Origin: Collinsella ureilytica
Lineage (GTDB): Bacteria; Actinomycetota; Coriobacteriia; Coriobacteriales; Coriobacteriaceae
NCBI RefSeq assembly: GCF_019795105.1
Contig: NZ_JAIMFO010000004.1
Span: forward strand, 539,236 to 603,235
Direction: 5' to 3'
Length of the DNA: 64,000 nucleotides
Made by a program: the position numbers and the translations under genes. This document shows, in pieces, positions 52,694 to 61,199 of the stretch. How positions within the stretch are numbered: the first letter of the stretch is position 1; each line of letters starts with the position of its first letter. Under the pieces are notes generated by a model. That model worked only from the letters and a program-made list of their open reading frames with translations, had not been told where the DNA came from and did not search any database.

Positions 52694-55228
52694 TTAGCTG
52701 CTGCAGCTTTCGCATTCCTCAACTTCTAATGCCTTACTGCGCACGTAATAGACCGTTTTAACGCCCTTGCGCCACGCAAGCAAATACAAATCAAGCACCT
52801 GGCGCATCGTAAAATCGTTGGTGATATATAAGTTCACCGACTGAGCCTGATCAATATGGCGCTGGCGCACACCAGCAGCTCGCATGCTCCACGCCTGATC
52901 AACCAGGTGAGCGGGCTTATAGTACCAATAGGTTGCAAGCGAAAGCTCAGGTGCTACACGCGGCAACATGCTGCCCTTTTTCTCCTCAAGAAAGAAGCGA
53001 TGCATGACCGGATCAACGCCTGCAGTTGTGCCAGAAATAATCGAGGTAGAGCTCGTAGGCGCAATCGCCAAGAGATAGGCATTCCGCATACCTTGAGCAG
53101 CAACACGCTGGGCAGTCTCTTGCCAAGCAGCTGAGGTATAGCCACGCTTTTCAAAATACGCGCCTGTTTGCCAGTCGCTCCCAGAAAAGAGCGCATAGCT
53201 TCCCTTTTCTGCAGCAAGCGCCGAAGAAGCCTCGATCGCAGCACGATTGATGCGCTCAAAGACCTCATCGGCAAACGACAGATGCTCTTCGCTTTCCCAG
53301 GCGATGCCCCGCTTGGCAAGCATATGGTGATAGCCAGAAACACCAAGCCCAATACTGCGATACCGCCGGTTGGTAATTTCTGCATATGGAAGGGCATAAA
53401 AATTGAGATCGATCACATTATCGAGGGCACGAACCACCGTCTGAACAGTTTGCGAGAGATAAGCCTCATCCTCTACCGGCAATGCTCCCAAGCACAGGCT
53501 TGCAAGATTACACACTACAAAATCCCCAGGGCGTGTGACTGAGACCACCACCGTGTCTCCGTCTTCTGTAATTACCTCACGAGAGACCTGTTCAATTTCT
53601 GACGTATTCTGAGCAATCTCCGTGCAGAGATTTGAGCAATAAATAATTCCTGCATGCGGATTAGGATTTGCTCGGTTAACAGTATCGCGCATGAAGGTAA
53701 AGGGCGTACCTGTTTCCACCGCGCTCTTTAAGATGAGGCGCACGATATCTTTAATACTCATCGTACGCTTAGCAATGCGCGCATCTGCCACGCAATCGTG
53801 ATAGCGGCGCTCCCACTCCTCACCAAAATAATCCTCAAGCGCGTAGCCTTTCACGGTCAAAATATCGTGAGGGCACATAAGATGCCAGGGCTGATTCAAA
53901 TCCTCTTCTGCCATACGCCAGAATAGATCGGGATAGCTCACCGCAGGAAACACATCGTGCGCCTTCATGCGATCGTCTCCATTATTGGTGCGGAGCTGCA
54001 AGAACTCGGGCAAATCCCGATGCCACGCGTCCAAATACACTGCAACTGCACCTTGGCGAACGCCAAGTTGGTCAACCGCAACTGCTGTATCGTTAATGAC
54101 CTTAATCCAGCGGATAACACCTCCAGCGGCTCCCTTAAAGCCCCGGATAGATCCACCGGTGGCACGCACCTTACCGAGGTACATGCCCATACCGCCGCCA
54201 AATTTTGATACCTGGGCAAAGTTATCAATGCTTCGATAGATTCCCTCAAGGCTATCAGGCACCGTATCTATAAAGCAGCTTGAAAGCTGATGCTGGGGCT
54301 TGCGTGCATTGGAAAGAGTTGGTGTAGCCATGGTGACTTCAAGCTTAGAGAGCATGTCATAAAAGCGCTTTACCCAAACGAGGCGATCGTGCGACTCGTT
54401 CATAGCAAGATGCAGGGCAATGCCCAAATACATCTCCTGAGGACTCTCCAGCGGCTCGCGACGGTGTGAGCAAATCACATAGCGCTTAATCAGAAGATCA
54501 AGGCCAGAGAAGGTAAGGAGCTCATCGCGGGCGTGATCAATATAGCAAGCCGCCTCATCAATCTCTTCTGGAGTATAGCTTTCAAGAATATATGCGCCAT
54601 ACAGCCCTTGATCGGTAAGGTAGCGCAACTTATCAAGAAAGTTCTCCAGCCCGTGAGCCGCCTCACGCGCCTGACGCTCGCGGTGAAACGAGAAGGCGAG
54701 CAGGCGAGCAGCAATATACTCCCAACGAGGAGCCTCTTGGCTCGTAAGCTCAACTGCTGCTTTGGTAAGCGCTGCCAGACGCTCGTGGGTATCCATCCCC
54801 TCTTTTTCAAAACCACAGAACTTTGCCAGCAGGGCAGAAAGCGGATAGGTAGCGTGATCAAAATCTCTTGAGATACGAGTGAGCGTCTCGCCAATCTCGG
54901 GCACGCCCACCTCGTGAGCAATCGAGGCGCGCAGCTCACGGATCTCTGTGCGCTCATGACGGTAGAGAATATAGCCTTTCGCAACATCAAAATATCCCTG
55001 CTCCATCAAGGAGCGCTCAACCTGATCTTGAATGGCCTCAACGCTTGTTGCTTTGCCGTTAAACACTACCTTCTCAATATCTTGAAGCAGACTTTTTGCA
55101 ATCTCAGTAAACTCGCTGCCCGAGCGATCTTTGCATCCGTGCACATCTGCAAAGGCGCGACAAATTGCAGCAACGATCTTCTCACCGTCGTAGCGCTCTG
55201 CACGCCCATCTCGTTTAATGATATCCAT
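52694..55228 (-). CDS. nrdA: Ribonucleotide reductase class I alpha subunit
   Basis: An 844-residue catalytic subunit. An ATP-cone is present at the N-terminus (IIKRDGRAERYDGEKIVAAICRAF). The 10-stranded barrel has TPTLSNARKPQHQLSSCFI, GGGMGMYLGKVRATGG, the catalytic NLCTEI and SVNLYIT motifs, and ATP-site-linked features. The C-terminus ends LEVEECESCSS with the redox-shuttle Cys pair. ATG 55228 has GGGAGGG six bases before it; the longer frame has no site. It is the first gene of the nrdAB operon. Confidence 0.95.
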   Translation of the reverse strand: MDIIKRDGRAERYDGEKIVAAICRAFADVHGCKDRSGSEFTEIAKSLLQDIEKVVFNGKATSVEAIQDQVERSLMEQGYFDVAKGYILYRHERTEIRELRASIAHEVGVPEIGETLTRISRDFDHATYPLSALLAKFCGFEKEGMDTHERLAALTKAAVELTSQEAPRWEYIAARLLAFSFHRERQAREAAHGLENFLDKLRYLTDQGLYGAYILESYTPEEIDEAACYIDHARDELLTFSGLDLLIKRYVICSHRREPLESPQEMYLGIALHLAMNESHDRLVWVKRFYDMLSKLEVTMATPTLSNARKPQHQLSSCFIDTVPDSLEGIYRSIDNFAQVSKFGGGMGMYLGKVRATGGSIRGFKGAAGGVIRWIKVINDTAVAVDQLGVRQGAVAVYLDAWHRDLPEFLQLRTNNGDDRMKAHDVFPAVSYPDLFWRMAEEDLNQPWHLMCPHDILTVKGYALEDYFGEEWERRYHDCVADARIAKRTMSIKDIVRLILKSAVETGTPFTFMRDTVNRANPNPHAGIIYCSNLCTEIAQNTSEIEQVSREVITEDGDTVVVSVTRPGDFVVCNLASLCLGALPVEDEAYLSQTVQTVVRALDNVIDLNFYALPYAEITNRRYRSIGLGVSGYHHMLAKRGIAWESEEHLSFADEVFERINRAAIEASSALAAEKGSYALFSGSDWQTGAYFEKRGYTSAAWQETAQRVAAQGMRNAYLLAIAPTSSTSIISGTTAGVDPVMHRFFLEEKKGSMLPRVAPELSLATYWYYKPAHLVDQAWSMRAAGVRQRHIDQAQSVNLYITNDFTMRQVLDLYLLAWRKGVKTVYYVRSKALEVEECESCSS

Positions 55229-55372
55229 AAACACCCTCCCGGGTTCGTAGGTCGTAACGTGGCCGCCCATTATAGGTGAGCCAGCAAGATGCTGAGCGAG
55301 GCCAGCACACATGAATAAGAATGCAACTACGCTGCAACATTAGAGCTAACTATTTCATCTTTTAGCTGAAAG

Positions 55373-55401
55373 TACCGTTTGCTGAGCAAAACATACCGTT
55401 T
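55373..55401. promoter_or_regulatory. TACCGTTT direct repeats between nrdA and the secreted pair
   Basis: TACCGTTT occurs at 55373-55380 and 55394-55401, exactly 21 bases apart (two helical turns), in the divergent spacer. Such phasing suits a dimeric DNA-binding protein. The words do not match the NrdR box, so the regulator is unknown. Confidence 0.45.
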
Positions 55402-55476
55402 AAAAAGATATTGGATTATTTTGTTACTTTTTGGTCAGAACGTACGCAGTTCCTAAACTGGACTTTGGGAGGGAAC

Positions 55477-55629
55477 ATGGATTTCATATATGTTGTTATA
55501 GCGTTTCTCGTCACTTATGGTCCACTTCTCTTGGTTGCCTGTCCGCTTTTGTATCTTGTCGTACGTAAAGCGGTGCGTGATGAGTTGTCTCATCAAAAAA
55601 AGTTGCATGCTTCTGATTTGCCTTCGTAG
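55477..55629 (+). CDS. Small single-span membrane protein
   Basis: A 50-residue protein: one long hydrophobic helix (FIYVVIAFLVTYGPLLLVACPLLYLVV) and a charged C-terminal tail (RKAVRDELSHQKKLHASDLPS). GGGAGGG lies four bases before ATG 55477, which makes it a credible gene. It is followed 47 bases later by a secreted protein on the same strand, so the two probably form an operon. No family is recognised; helper or immunity-type roles are possible but unsupported. Confidence 0.65.
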   Translation: MDFIYVVIAFLVTYGPLLLVACPLLYLVVRKAVRDELSHQKKLHASDLPS

Positions 55630-55676
55630 TTTACTTTCTCTCGGCATTCTATTCCACCAACGGATTAGAGGATGTT

Positions 55677-56216
55677 ATGAAGACGGCTGGAAATTCAATG
55701 GTGGTTTCTCGGAGGTCTGTGGTTGGGACATCTGCTTTTTGCATTCTGTCGGCGTTGCTCCCACGCAAAGCGAGTGCAAAGGGAATTAGTGAAGGTGAGA
55801 TTGCGTCTGAACTTTGGAAGGAAGCTGTGAAGAAAGCTCAACTTGAAGGTTCTCAAGTTCAGGAAAACATCCCACCTGGCACTAAGGCGATGCCCTTTTC
55901 TCATGTCTCAGGCGCTAGTAACAGCTTGACTATTCTAATCAAGGGGGTACCGACTGTTGTCCAGGCAATCGCCGCATACAATGCCTATGGAAATGGCAAT
56001 ATTGATACGTGCTATGACGCTTGGATTCAATGTGGCTCAGGCCAAAGCGTTTCTCATTGTGTCCACTCGTGGACGGTAATCGATGGGGGCAAGACATTGG
56101 CCGTGAGATACACCTGTTCGATTAAATCGCCTTTTAACGCTGTGGAAACTGCCTGTAGCTTCTATTGTGAATTTTGGTCAGATGGAAGCGAATATCTCAA
56201 GGGAGGGCCGCTTTAA
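55677..56216 (+). CDS. Unrecognised secreted Cys-containing protein
   Basis: A 179-residue exported protein. The signal peptide has a twin-arginine-like VSRRSVVGTSAFCILSALL and probable cleavage after ASA. The mature part has an amphipathic helix (EIASELWKEAVKKAQLEG) and then a Cys-bearing domain with CYDAWIQCGSGQSVSHCVHSW, RYTCSIKSP and TACSFYCEFWSDG, about six Cys that could form disulfides. AGAGG precedes the ATG and a terminator follows. It looks like a small stable secreted factor such as a bacteriocin or adhesion-related protein, but no family is recognised. Confidence 0.75.
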   Translation: MKTAGNSMVVSRRSVVGTSAFCILSALLPRKASAKGISEGEIASELWKEAVKKAQLEGSQVQENIPPGTKAMPFSHVSGASNSLTILIKGVPTVVQAIAAYNAYGNGNIDTCYDAWIQCGSGQSVSHCVHSWTVIDGGKTLAVRYTCSIKSPFNAVETACSFYCEFWSDGSEYLKGGPL

Positions 56217-56316
56217 TTTTTGTGGAACACATTGTCGCGCACAGCAAGGACTTTCTGAATAGTAAATAAAATTGCTCAATAGGTGAGTGCCTTTAGTGTC
56301 AGACGGGAATTTACTT

Positions 56317-56358
56317 GTCCGTGCCGCTCCCTTCCTAGAAAGCGGCACGGATTTTTTT
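56317..56358 (+). terminator. Rho-independent terminator of the secreted pair
   Basis: TCCGTGCCGCT and AGCGGCACGGA pair around a loop of about 12 bases, followed by seven T, 100 bases after the secreted-protein stop. Confidence 0.9.
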
Positions 56359-56411
56359 GTAATCCTAACCCATTTTTATACAATCTTATCCTTACCGCGT
56401 TGCCTATTCAC

Positions 56412-58826
56412 CTAGAGCGTCATATTTGGATCTGCGTCAACATCTAAGCTTGCAAACTCACCACGCTCGAGCTTTCGCCGGGCAACCTCTGCAATCATTG
56501 CTGCATTATCGGTGCACGCTCCTTGCGGCGGCAAAATCACTCGAATGCCGCGACGGCCAAGCTTTTCGGTTAGCATCTGGCGCAGATGAGGATTTGCCGC
56601 TACTCCTCCACCGAGGCAATAGTCCTGCACGCCCGTGAGCTTAATAGCCTCCCATGCCTTTTTAAACTGAACGTCAAAAACGGCCGCCTCAAAAGATGCT
56701 GCAAGATCGTGCAGATTAAGGGTGCGCCCTGCGGCTACTTCCTGCTCAATATAGGTAACCACCGCAGTTTTTAACCCTGAAAGTGAGAAGCGAAAATCGT
56801 GGCTATGCATCATTGCACGCGGAAAATCAATGGCACGCGGATTGCCGGTTTCTGCCAAGCGCGAAATGATGGGCCCTCCCGGATACCCAAGGCCTAAGGC
56901 CTTGGCAACCTTATCAAAGGTCTCGCCCACGGCATCATCTAGCGTCTCGCCTAAAACCTCATAGTCACCCCACGCGCGCACATGCACGAGCATGGTGTGA
57001 CCACCTGATACCAAGGTAAAAATGAAGGGTGGTTTAAGATCAGGTTCCGTCAAGAGATTGGCAAACAGATGCCCTTCAAGATGATTGACCACGATAAGCG
57101 GTATTTTTGCAGCGAGCGATAAGCCCTTTGCAAAAGCCACGCCCACCACAAGAGCACCCACTAGGCCTGGCCCTTGAGTAACACTTACAGCAGCAAGCTC
57201 GGAGGGCTCAAGCACGCCCCCGTCGAGCCCCAAGGCTGCCGTTGCCTCCTCAAGCGCTGCATCTACCACGCCAACCATAACCTCAACGTGCTTGCGGGAT
57301 GCAATCTCGGGCACCACGCCTCCGAAGCGTGCATGAAAATCAATCTGAGTAGAAACCTGGTTTGCAAGCAGCTTGCCGTCAACATCAATAATCGCCACTG
57401 CTGTCTCATCACATGAGCTCTCAATCGCAAGCGTCAGACGACGGCGCGAAAGCTCGGCAGCTTCCTCGCAGCTCCGCTTCGGCCGCCGGCGCGGCCATGG
57501 CCGCATCTGGGTCGCTGTCGGCTCAGGCAGCTCAGAGTTCACGGGCAAACGCAAAGGCAGAGAAGCGCGCATAATGAGCGCATCTGAGGCCTGTCCATAA
57601 TAGTTTGGACGACGCCCTACTTCTTTAAATCCAAGGCTTGCGTAGAGCGCAGTAGCGTCTGTATTGTTTGCATCAACCTCAAGAGAAGCAGTAGTACAGC
57701 CAAGCATCTGCGCATCGTAGCTCACCTGAGCAAGTAGTCTCCGCGCTACGCCCTGGCGGCGATGGCTCAAACGCACTACTACGTCTAAAATCTCAAGCTC
57801 AGCCTCAACTACCATGCCACCAGCAAGGCCTATGAGCTCACCATCATCATGAGCCACCCACCAGCTTCGGGGGCTGTTTGCATGCTCGGCAAGCTCGGAT
57901 AGAAATTGCGGAGCCGTCCAAGAACTATGCGACGCATCTGCAAAAGCCGCTTGGTCAAGACAAGCGGCTGCCTCTGCATCAGATGCAGCCATTGGCCGTA
58001 CTTGCAGGTGGCGACCAGCAAGCTCCTCAGCCACACCCGTTGCTCCCGGTACCTCGCCCATGGGCTGACCTAAGCGCCGACGCTCGTTTTCCTCTGCATC
58101 CGAAAGGCGGGTATACACCGGCAAAACCGCCGCCGGATCGTTTACGCCACTCGACAAAGCATCCAGACCTTGGTCGGCTAAAAAGGTACAAACAAGACCT
58201 TCGCCCGTAGGCCACCACAGATCAGTTTCTAAGAACTGCTCAGCGAAGCCAGCCTGCTCAAACAAGGACTGATGCCGCAAGAGGCCATCTCCGGTAATGA
58301 GGAGCTCGTGAGCTTCTGAAAGAGCAGCCCATGCCTCAACTGCCTGGGCGGCTTTCATGACCGATTCACGCTCAAAGAGCCGCTGCACACCCGTATCATC
58401 TAGCCTAAAGAGCGCCGGATAGAGCTCACCACGCATGGCATCGGCTGCAACGCCAACGAGCCCACGTACCCCAGAAGACCAGGCAGACCATGCGGTTGCT
58501 GCAAGCGTTGAGACGCCCAGCAAAGGCAGGTTCGCGCCAACTGCCAGGCCTTTTGCAGAAGAGATGCCAATCCGCACACCCGTAAAGGATCCAGGACCCC
58601 TGCCAACCAAAATACCGTCGATATCATCAAATGTACAGTTTGCTTGAACAAGCACATCCTCAAGCGTATGGATCAGCTCTACATTTGCGCGGCGACGACA
58701 TGCATGATCTCCTACCGCAAGCATCAAAGGCTCGGGTTCTGTGCGCTCAATCTGGGCAACCGAACAGCAAAGCATATCGGTTGCCGTGTCGATTGCTACT
58801 ACGCGAGCGATGCGATCTTGATCCAT
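56412..58826 (-). CDS. tsaB-rimI-tsaD: Fused TsaB-RimI-TsaD tRNA t6A / protein acetylation protein
   Basis: An 804-residue three-part fusion. Residues 1-250: TsaB, with VVAIDTATDMLCCSVAQ and GRGPGSFTGVRIGISSAKGLA. About 270-420: GNAT acetyltransferase like RimI, with LEILDVVVRLSHRRQGVARRLL and LEVDANNTDATALYASLGF. From about 465: TsaD, with LAIESSCDETAVAI, ASRKHVEVM, NHLEGHLFANL, SGGHTMLV and GGGVAANPHLRQ. TsaB and TsaD act with TsaE to place threonylcarbamoyl on tRNA A37, and RimI acetylates ribosomal protein S18. ATG 58826 is preferred to an upstream TTG. tsaE lies 83 bases upstream in the same operon. Confidence 0.96.
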   Translation of the reverse strand: MDQDRIARVVAIDTATDMLCCSVAQIERTEPEPLMLAVGDHACRRRANVELIHTLEDVLVQANCTFDDIDGILVGRGPGSFTGVRIGISSAKGLAVGANLPLLGVSTLAATAWSAWSSGVRGLVGVAADAMRGELYPALFRLDDTGVQRLFERESVMKAAQAVEAWAALSEAHELLITGDGLLRHQSLFEQAGFAEQFLETDLWWPTGEGLVCTFLADQGLDALSSGVNDPAAVLPVYTRLSDAEENERRRLGQPMGEVPGATGVAEELAGRHLQVRPMAASDAEAAACLDQAAFADASHSSWTAPQFLSELAEHANSPRSWWVAHDDGELIGLAGGMVVEAELEILDVVVRLSHRRQGVARRLLAQVSYDAQMLGCTTASLEVDANNTDATALYASLGFKEVGRRPNYYGQASDALIMRASLPLRLPVNSELPEPTATQMRPWPRRRPKRSCEEAAELSRRRLTLAIESSCDETAVAIIDVDGKLLANQVSTQIDFHARFGGVVPEIASRKHVEVMVGVVDAALEEATAALGLDGGVLEPSELAAVSVTQGPGLVGALVVGVAFAKGLSLAAKIPLIVVNHLEGHLFANLLTEPDLKPPFIFTLVSGGHTMLVHVRAWGDYEVLGETLDDAVGETFDKVAKALGLGYPGGPIISRLAETGNPRAIDFPRAMMHSHDFRFSLSGLKTAVVTYIEQEVAAGRTLNLHDLAASFEAAVFDVQFKKAWEAIKLTGVQDYCLGGGVAANPHLRQMLTEKLGRRGIRVILPPQGACTDNAAMIAEVARRKLERGEFASLDVDADPNMTL

Positions 58827-58909
58827 AACCTCTTCGTCTCTTCTCTCACATCTCAATCAGTACAGGCAGACAGCATAGGCTGCTTCAGGCGTGCATTACG
58901 TGCACGAAA

Positions 58910-59419
58910 TTAATCGGTATCGTTCATGGTTGCCAGCACCAACTCATCAATAGCTTCGGCAAGCTCGCTCGCACGCTCTCCATGCGGAACAAAGCAAATT
59001 TTTCGTCCATATTCTCCGGTGCGCTCAATTACCATGCTCAGATATGCGTCGGAAAGCTCATCGGAGAAGCGCTCGCCCCACTCAAGCAGACAGACACCTT
59101 CATAGCCTAAGACATCAAAGATACCCGTATCTTCCAGCTCAAATGCATGCTCAATGCGGTAGAGATCAAAGTGATACAAGGGAATTCGTCCTGCATCATG
59201 CACGGCCATCAGGGTAAAGGTTGGGCTGGTAACTGGATGTGTGTCTCCAAGGCCTTGTGCGACACCTTTTGTGAACTGGGTCTTTCCAGCTCCAAGACCT
59301 CCGGTGAGCACCAGAACGTCCCCATCAGCAAGCAAGCGTGCAAGCAGGGCTCCAAAGTCTTTAGTATCTTCAGACGAGGTGCTCAGATACGCACCATGCT
59401 CCAGGCGCTGTATCGCCAT
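58910..59419 (-). CDS. tsaE: tRNA threonylcarbamoyladenosine ATPase TsaE
   Basis: A 169-residue P-loop ATPase of the t6A pathway. Walker A is TGGLGAGKTQFTKG; other motifs are VTSPTFTLMAVHD, YHFDLYRIE and LLEWGERF. It resets the TsaBD complex. The start is one base after the udg stop, with GGAGAGG before ATG 59419. Confidence 0.95.
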   Translation of the reverse strand: MAIQRLEHGAYLSTSSEDTKDFGALLARLLADGDVLVLTGGLGAGKTQFTKGVAQGLGDTHPVTSPTFTLMAVHDAGRIPLYHFDLYRIEHAFELEDTGIFDVLGYEGVCLLEWGERFSDELSDAYLSMVIERTGEYGRKICFVPHGERASELAEAIDELVLATMNDTD

Positions 59420-59420
59420 C

Positions 59421-60035
59421 TTACGCCTCTCCTTCAAGGTTTTTTGCACGCAGATGATCGCCAAGCATCTGAAGATCTGCTTCTAAGAGCTTTTGCCAGG
59501 CAGGATTTCGAAGGGCTGCTGCAGGATGAAAGGTAGGCAAGATGGTAAAATGCCCCATCTGATAAAACTTACCCCGCAGCTGCGTAATACCCGTCTCGGT
59601 TTTTAGAATGAAATGCGAAGCAGGATTGCCTAAGGTCACAATCACATCTGGCCAGATGCTTCTGATCTGCTCGCGCAAAACCGGGGAACAGGCCAAGATC
59701 TCATCTGCCTGCGGCGTACGATTTTTGGGCGGCCGACATTTAATTACGTTGGCAATATAGACATCTTCGCGTTTAAGCCCTGCCAAGCCCAGCATTCGAT
59801 TCAGATTTTCTCCCGCTCGCCCCACAAATGGCTCACCGCGCAGATCTTCATTTTTACCTGGTGCCTCACCAATGAACATCACACGAGCGTGAGGACTCCC
59901 GCATCCAAATACAATTGAAGTGCGGGTTTGTGCCAACTCGCAACGGGCACAGTCTCCCAAAGCCGTACGAATCTCCTCAAGCGAAACCTCGCGTGGCCTT
60001 GGGTCTGCGTGCCCGGGTATCTTCATTACACCCAT
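59421..60035 (-). CDS. Type 4 uracil-DNA glycosylase
   Basis: A 204-residue family 4/5-type UDG with iron-sulfur Cys at CARC and later KCRPPKN and ILACSPVL. The motif [27 protein letters not shown] supplies the active site, with [11 protein letters not shown] as the His motif. It removes uracil from DNA. GGAG six bases before the ATG overlaps the preceding alr stop region. Confidence 0.93.
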   Translation of the reverse strand: MGVMKIPGHADPRPREVSLEEIRTALGDCARCELAQTRTSIVFGCGSPHARVMFIGEAPGKNEDLRGEPFVGRAGENLNRMLGLAGLKREDVYIANVIKCRPPKNRTPQADEILACSPVLREQIRSIWPDVIVTLGNPASHFILKTETGITQLRGKFYQMGHFTILPTFHPAAALRNPAWQKLLEADLQMLGDHLRAKNLEGEA

Positions 60036-60044
60036 ACTAGGCTC

Positions 60045-61196
60045 CTAGCGATAAATCCGCTCAAGGCGCATGCCAAATCCGCAAGCCACCTCATAGTTGA
60101 TGGTTCCCCTCAACCGCGCATGCTCATCGAGGCTAATCTCAGCATCGCCATCGCGACCGATAATCGTCATCAAGTCGCCAATCTCTGCTTCAGGCATGAC
60201 CGAGCGAGATGTCTCTTGAATTTCAACCATGAGCTGATCCATACAGATATTGCCTACTTGGCGCAGGCGCATGCCCCGAAAGAGCACGTCCATCCGGTTT
60301 GAAAGAGTGCGTGAGACGCCATCTGCATAGCCTAAGGGCAGGGTACAAATTTGAACCCGCGCACGCGGAACGCGGTAGGTGTATCCGTATCCCACTCCCT
60401 CACCCATCGCCGGATCGGTTGTGCGACTTACCCGCGCTCGCACACTCATGGCAGGATCGAGCTGCACTGCGCGAGACGTACGCTCGCAGGCATCCAGGCC
60501 ATAAAGACCAATACCGGCGCGCACCATATCGTAGTGAGATGCAGGATCTAAAATCATTGCCGGCGTATTGTCGCAATGTACAATGCCGCAATCAAACCCT
60601 GCCTCATGCATGGCAGCAACAGCCTCTTCAAAGCGGCGGCGCTGAAGCTTATAGTCCCAGCCATCCGGATCATCTGCCGTAGCAAAGTGTGTAAAGACGC
60701 CATCGCAGGCAATACCACGATGAAAATCAATTGAGCGCCTAAAGTCGATCACCTCGGTATGGTGAACACCAATGCGGTTCATACCGGTCTCAATTGCCAT
60801 GTGATACCGGGCAACACACCCGGCCTCAACCGCGCGCTCTCCTAAGGCAAGGGCAAATTCTGAGGTATATACCGACGGCATCAACTCATACTCAAGCAAG
60901 GCATCAATCGCAGTCTCAGGCGGCTCAGATAAGATCAGGATTGGAAGCTTAACGCCGCCTTGCCTGAGCTCTATACCCTCGCTCACCGTAGCTACGGCAA
61001 ACATATCTGCTCCGGCAGAATACATGATGCGGGCGCATTCAAGAGCACCGTGGCCATATGCATCAGCCTTAACTACACAGCAGAGACGCTCGCGAGGATC
61101 AAGCAGATTCTTAAAGGTGCGCGTATTGCGACGAATCGCCCCGAGATCAATTTCTACCCATGCCCCGCGCGACCATGGCTCTTTTTGCACAACCAT
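60045..61196 (-). CDS. alr: Alanine racemase
   Basis: A 383-residue PLP enzyme making D-alanine for peptidoglycan. The PLP Lys is in CCVVKADAYGHGA (Lys43), and the second catalytic Tyr is in the C-terminal half near GEGVGYGYTYRVP. HFATADDPD and RAGIGLYGLDA are conserved. It begins four bases after the nnrDE stop. Confidence 0.95.
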   Translation of the reverse strand: MVVQKEPWSRGAWVEIDLGAIRRNTRTFKNLLDPRERLCCVVKADAYGHGALECARIMYSAGADMFAVATVSEGIELRQGGVKLPILILSEPPETAIDALLEYELMPSVYTSEFALALGERAVEAGCVARYHMAIETGMNRIGVHHTEVIDFRRSIDFHRGIACDGVFTHFATADDPDGWDYKLQRRRFEEAVAAMHEAGFDCGIVHCDNTPAMILDPASHYDMVRAGIGLYGLDACERTSRAVQLDPAMSVRARVSRTTDPAMGEGVGYGYTYRVPRARVQICTLPLGYADGVSRTLSNRMDVLFRGMRLRQVGNICMDQLMVEIQETSRSVMPEAEIGDLMTIIGRDGDAEISLDEHARLRGTINYEVACGFGMRLERIYR

Positions 61197-61199
61197 CCG

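Noticed and set aside
55373-55401. NrdR boxes in front of nrdA
   Set aside because: The repeats TACCGTTT do not fit the NrdR consensus, so they are reported only as unknown direct repeats.
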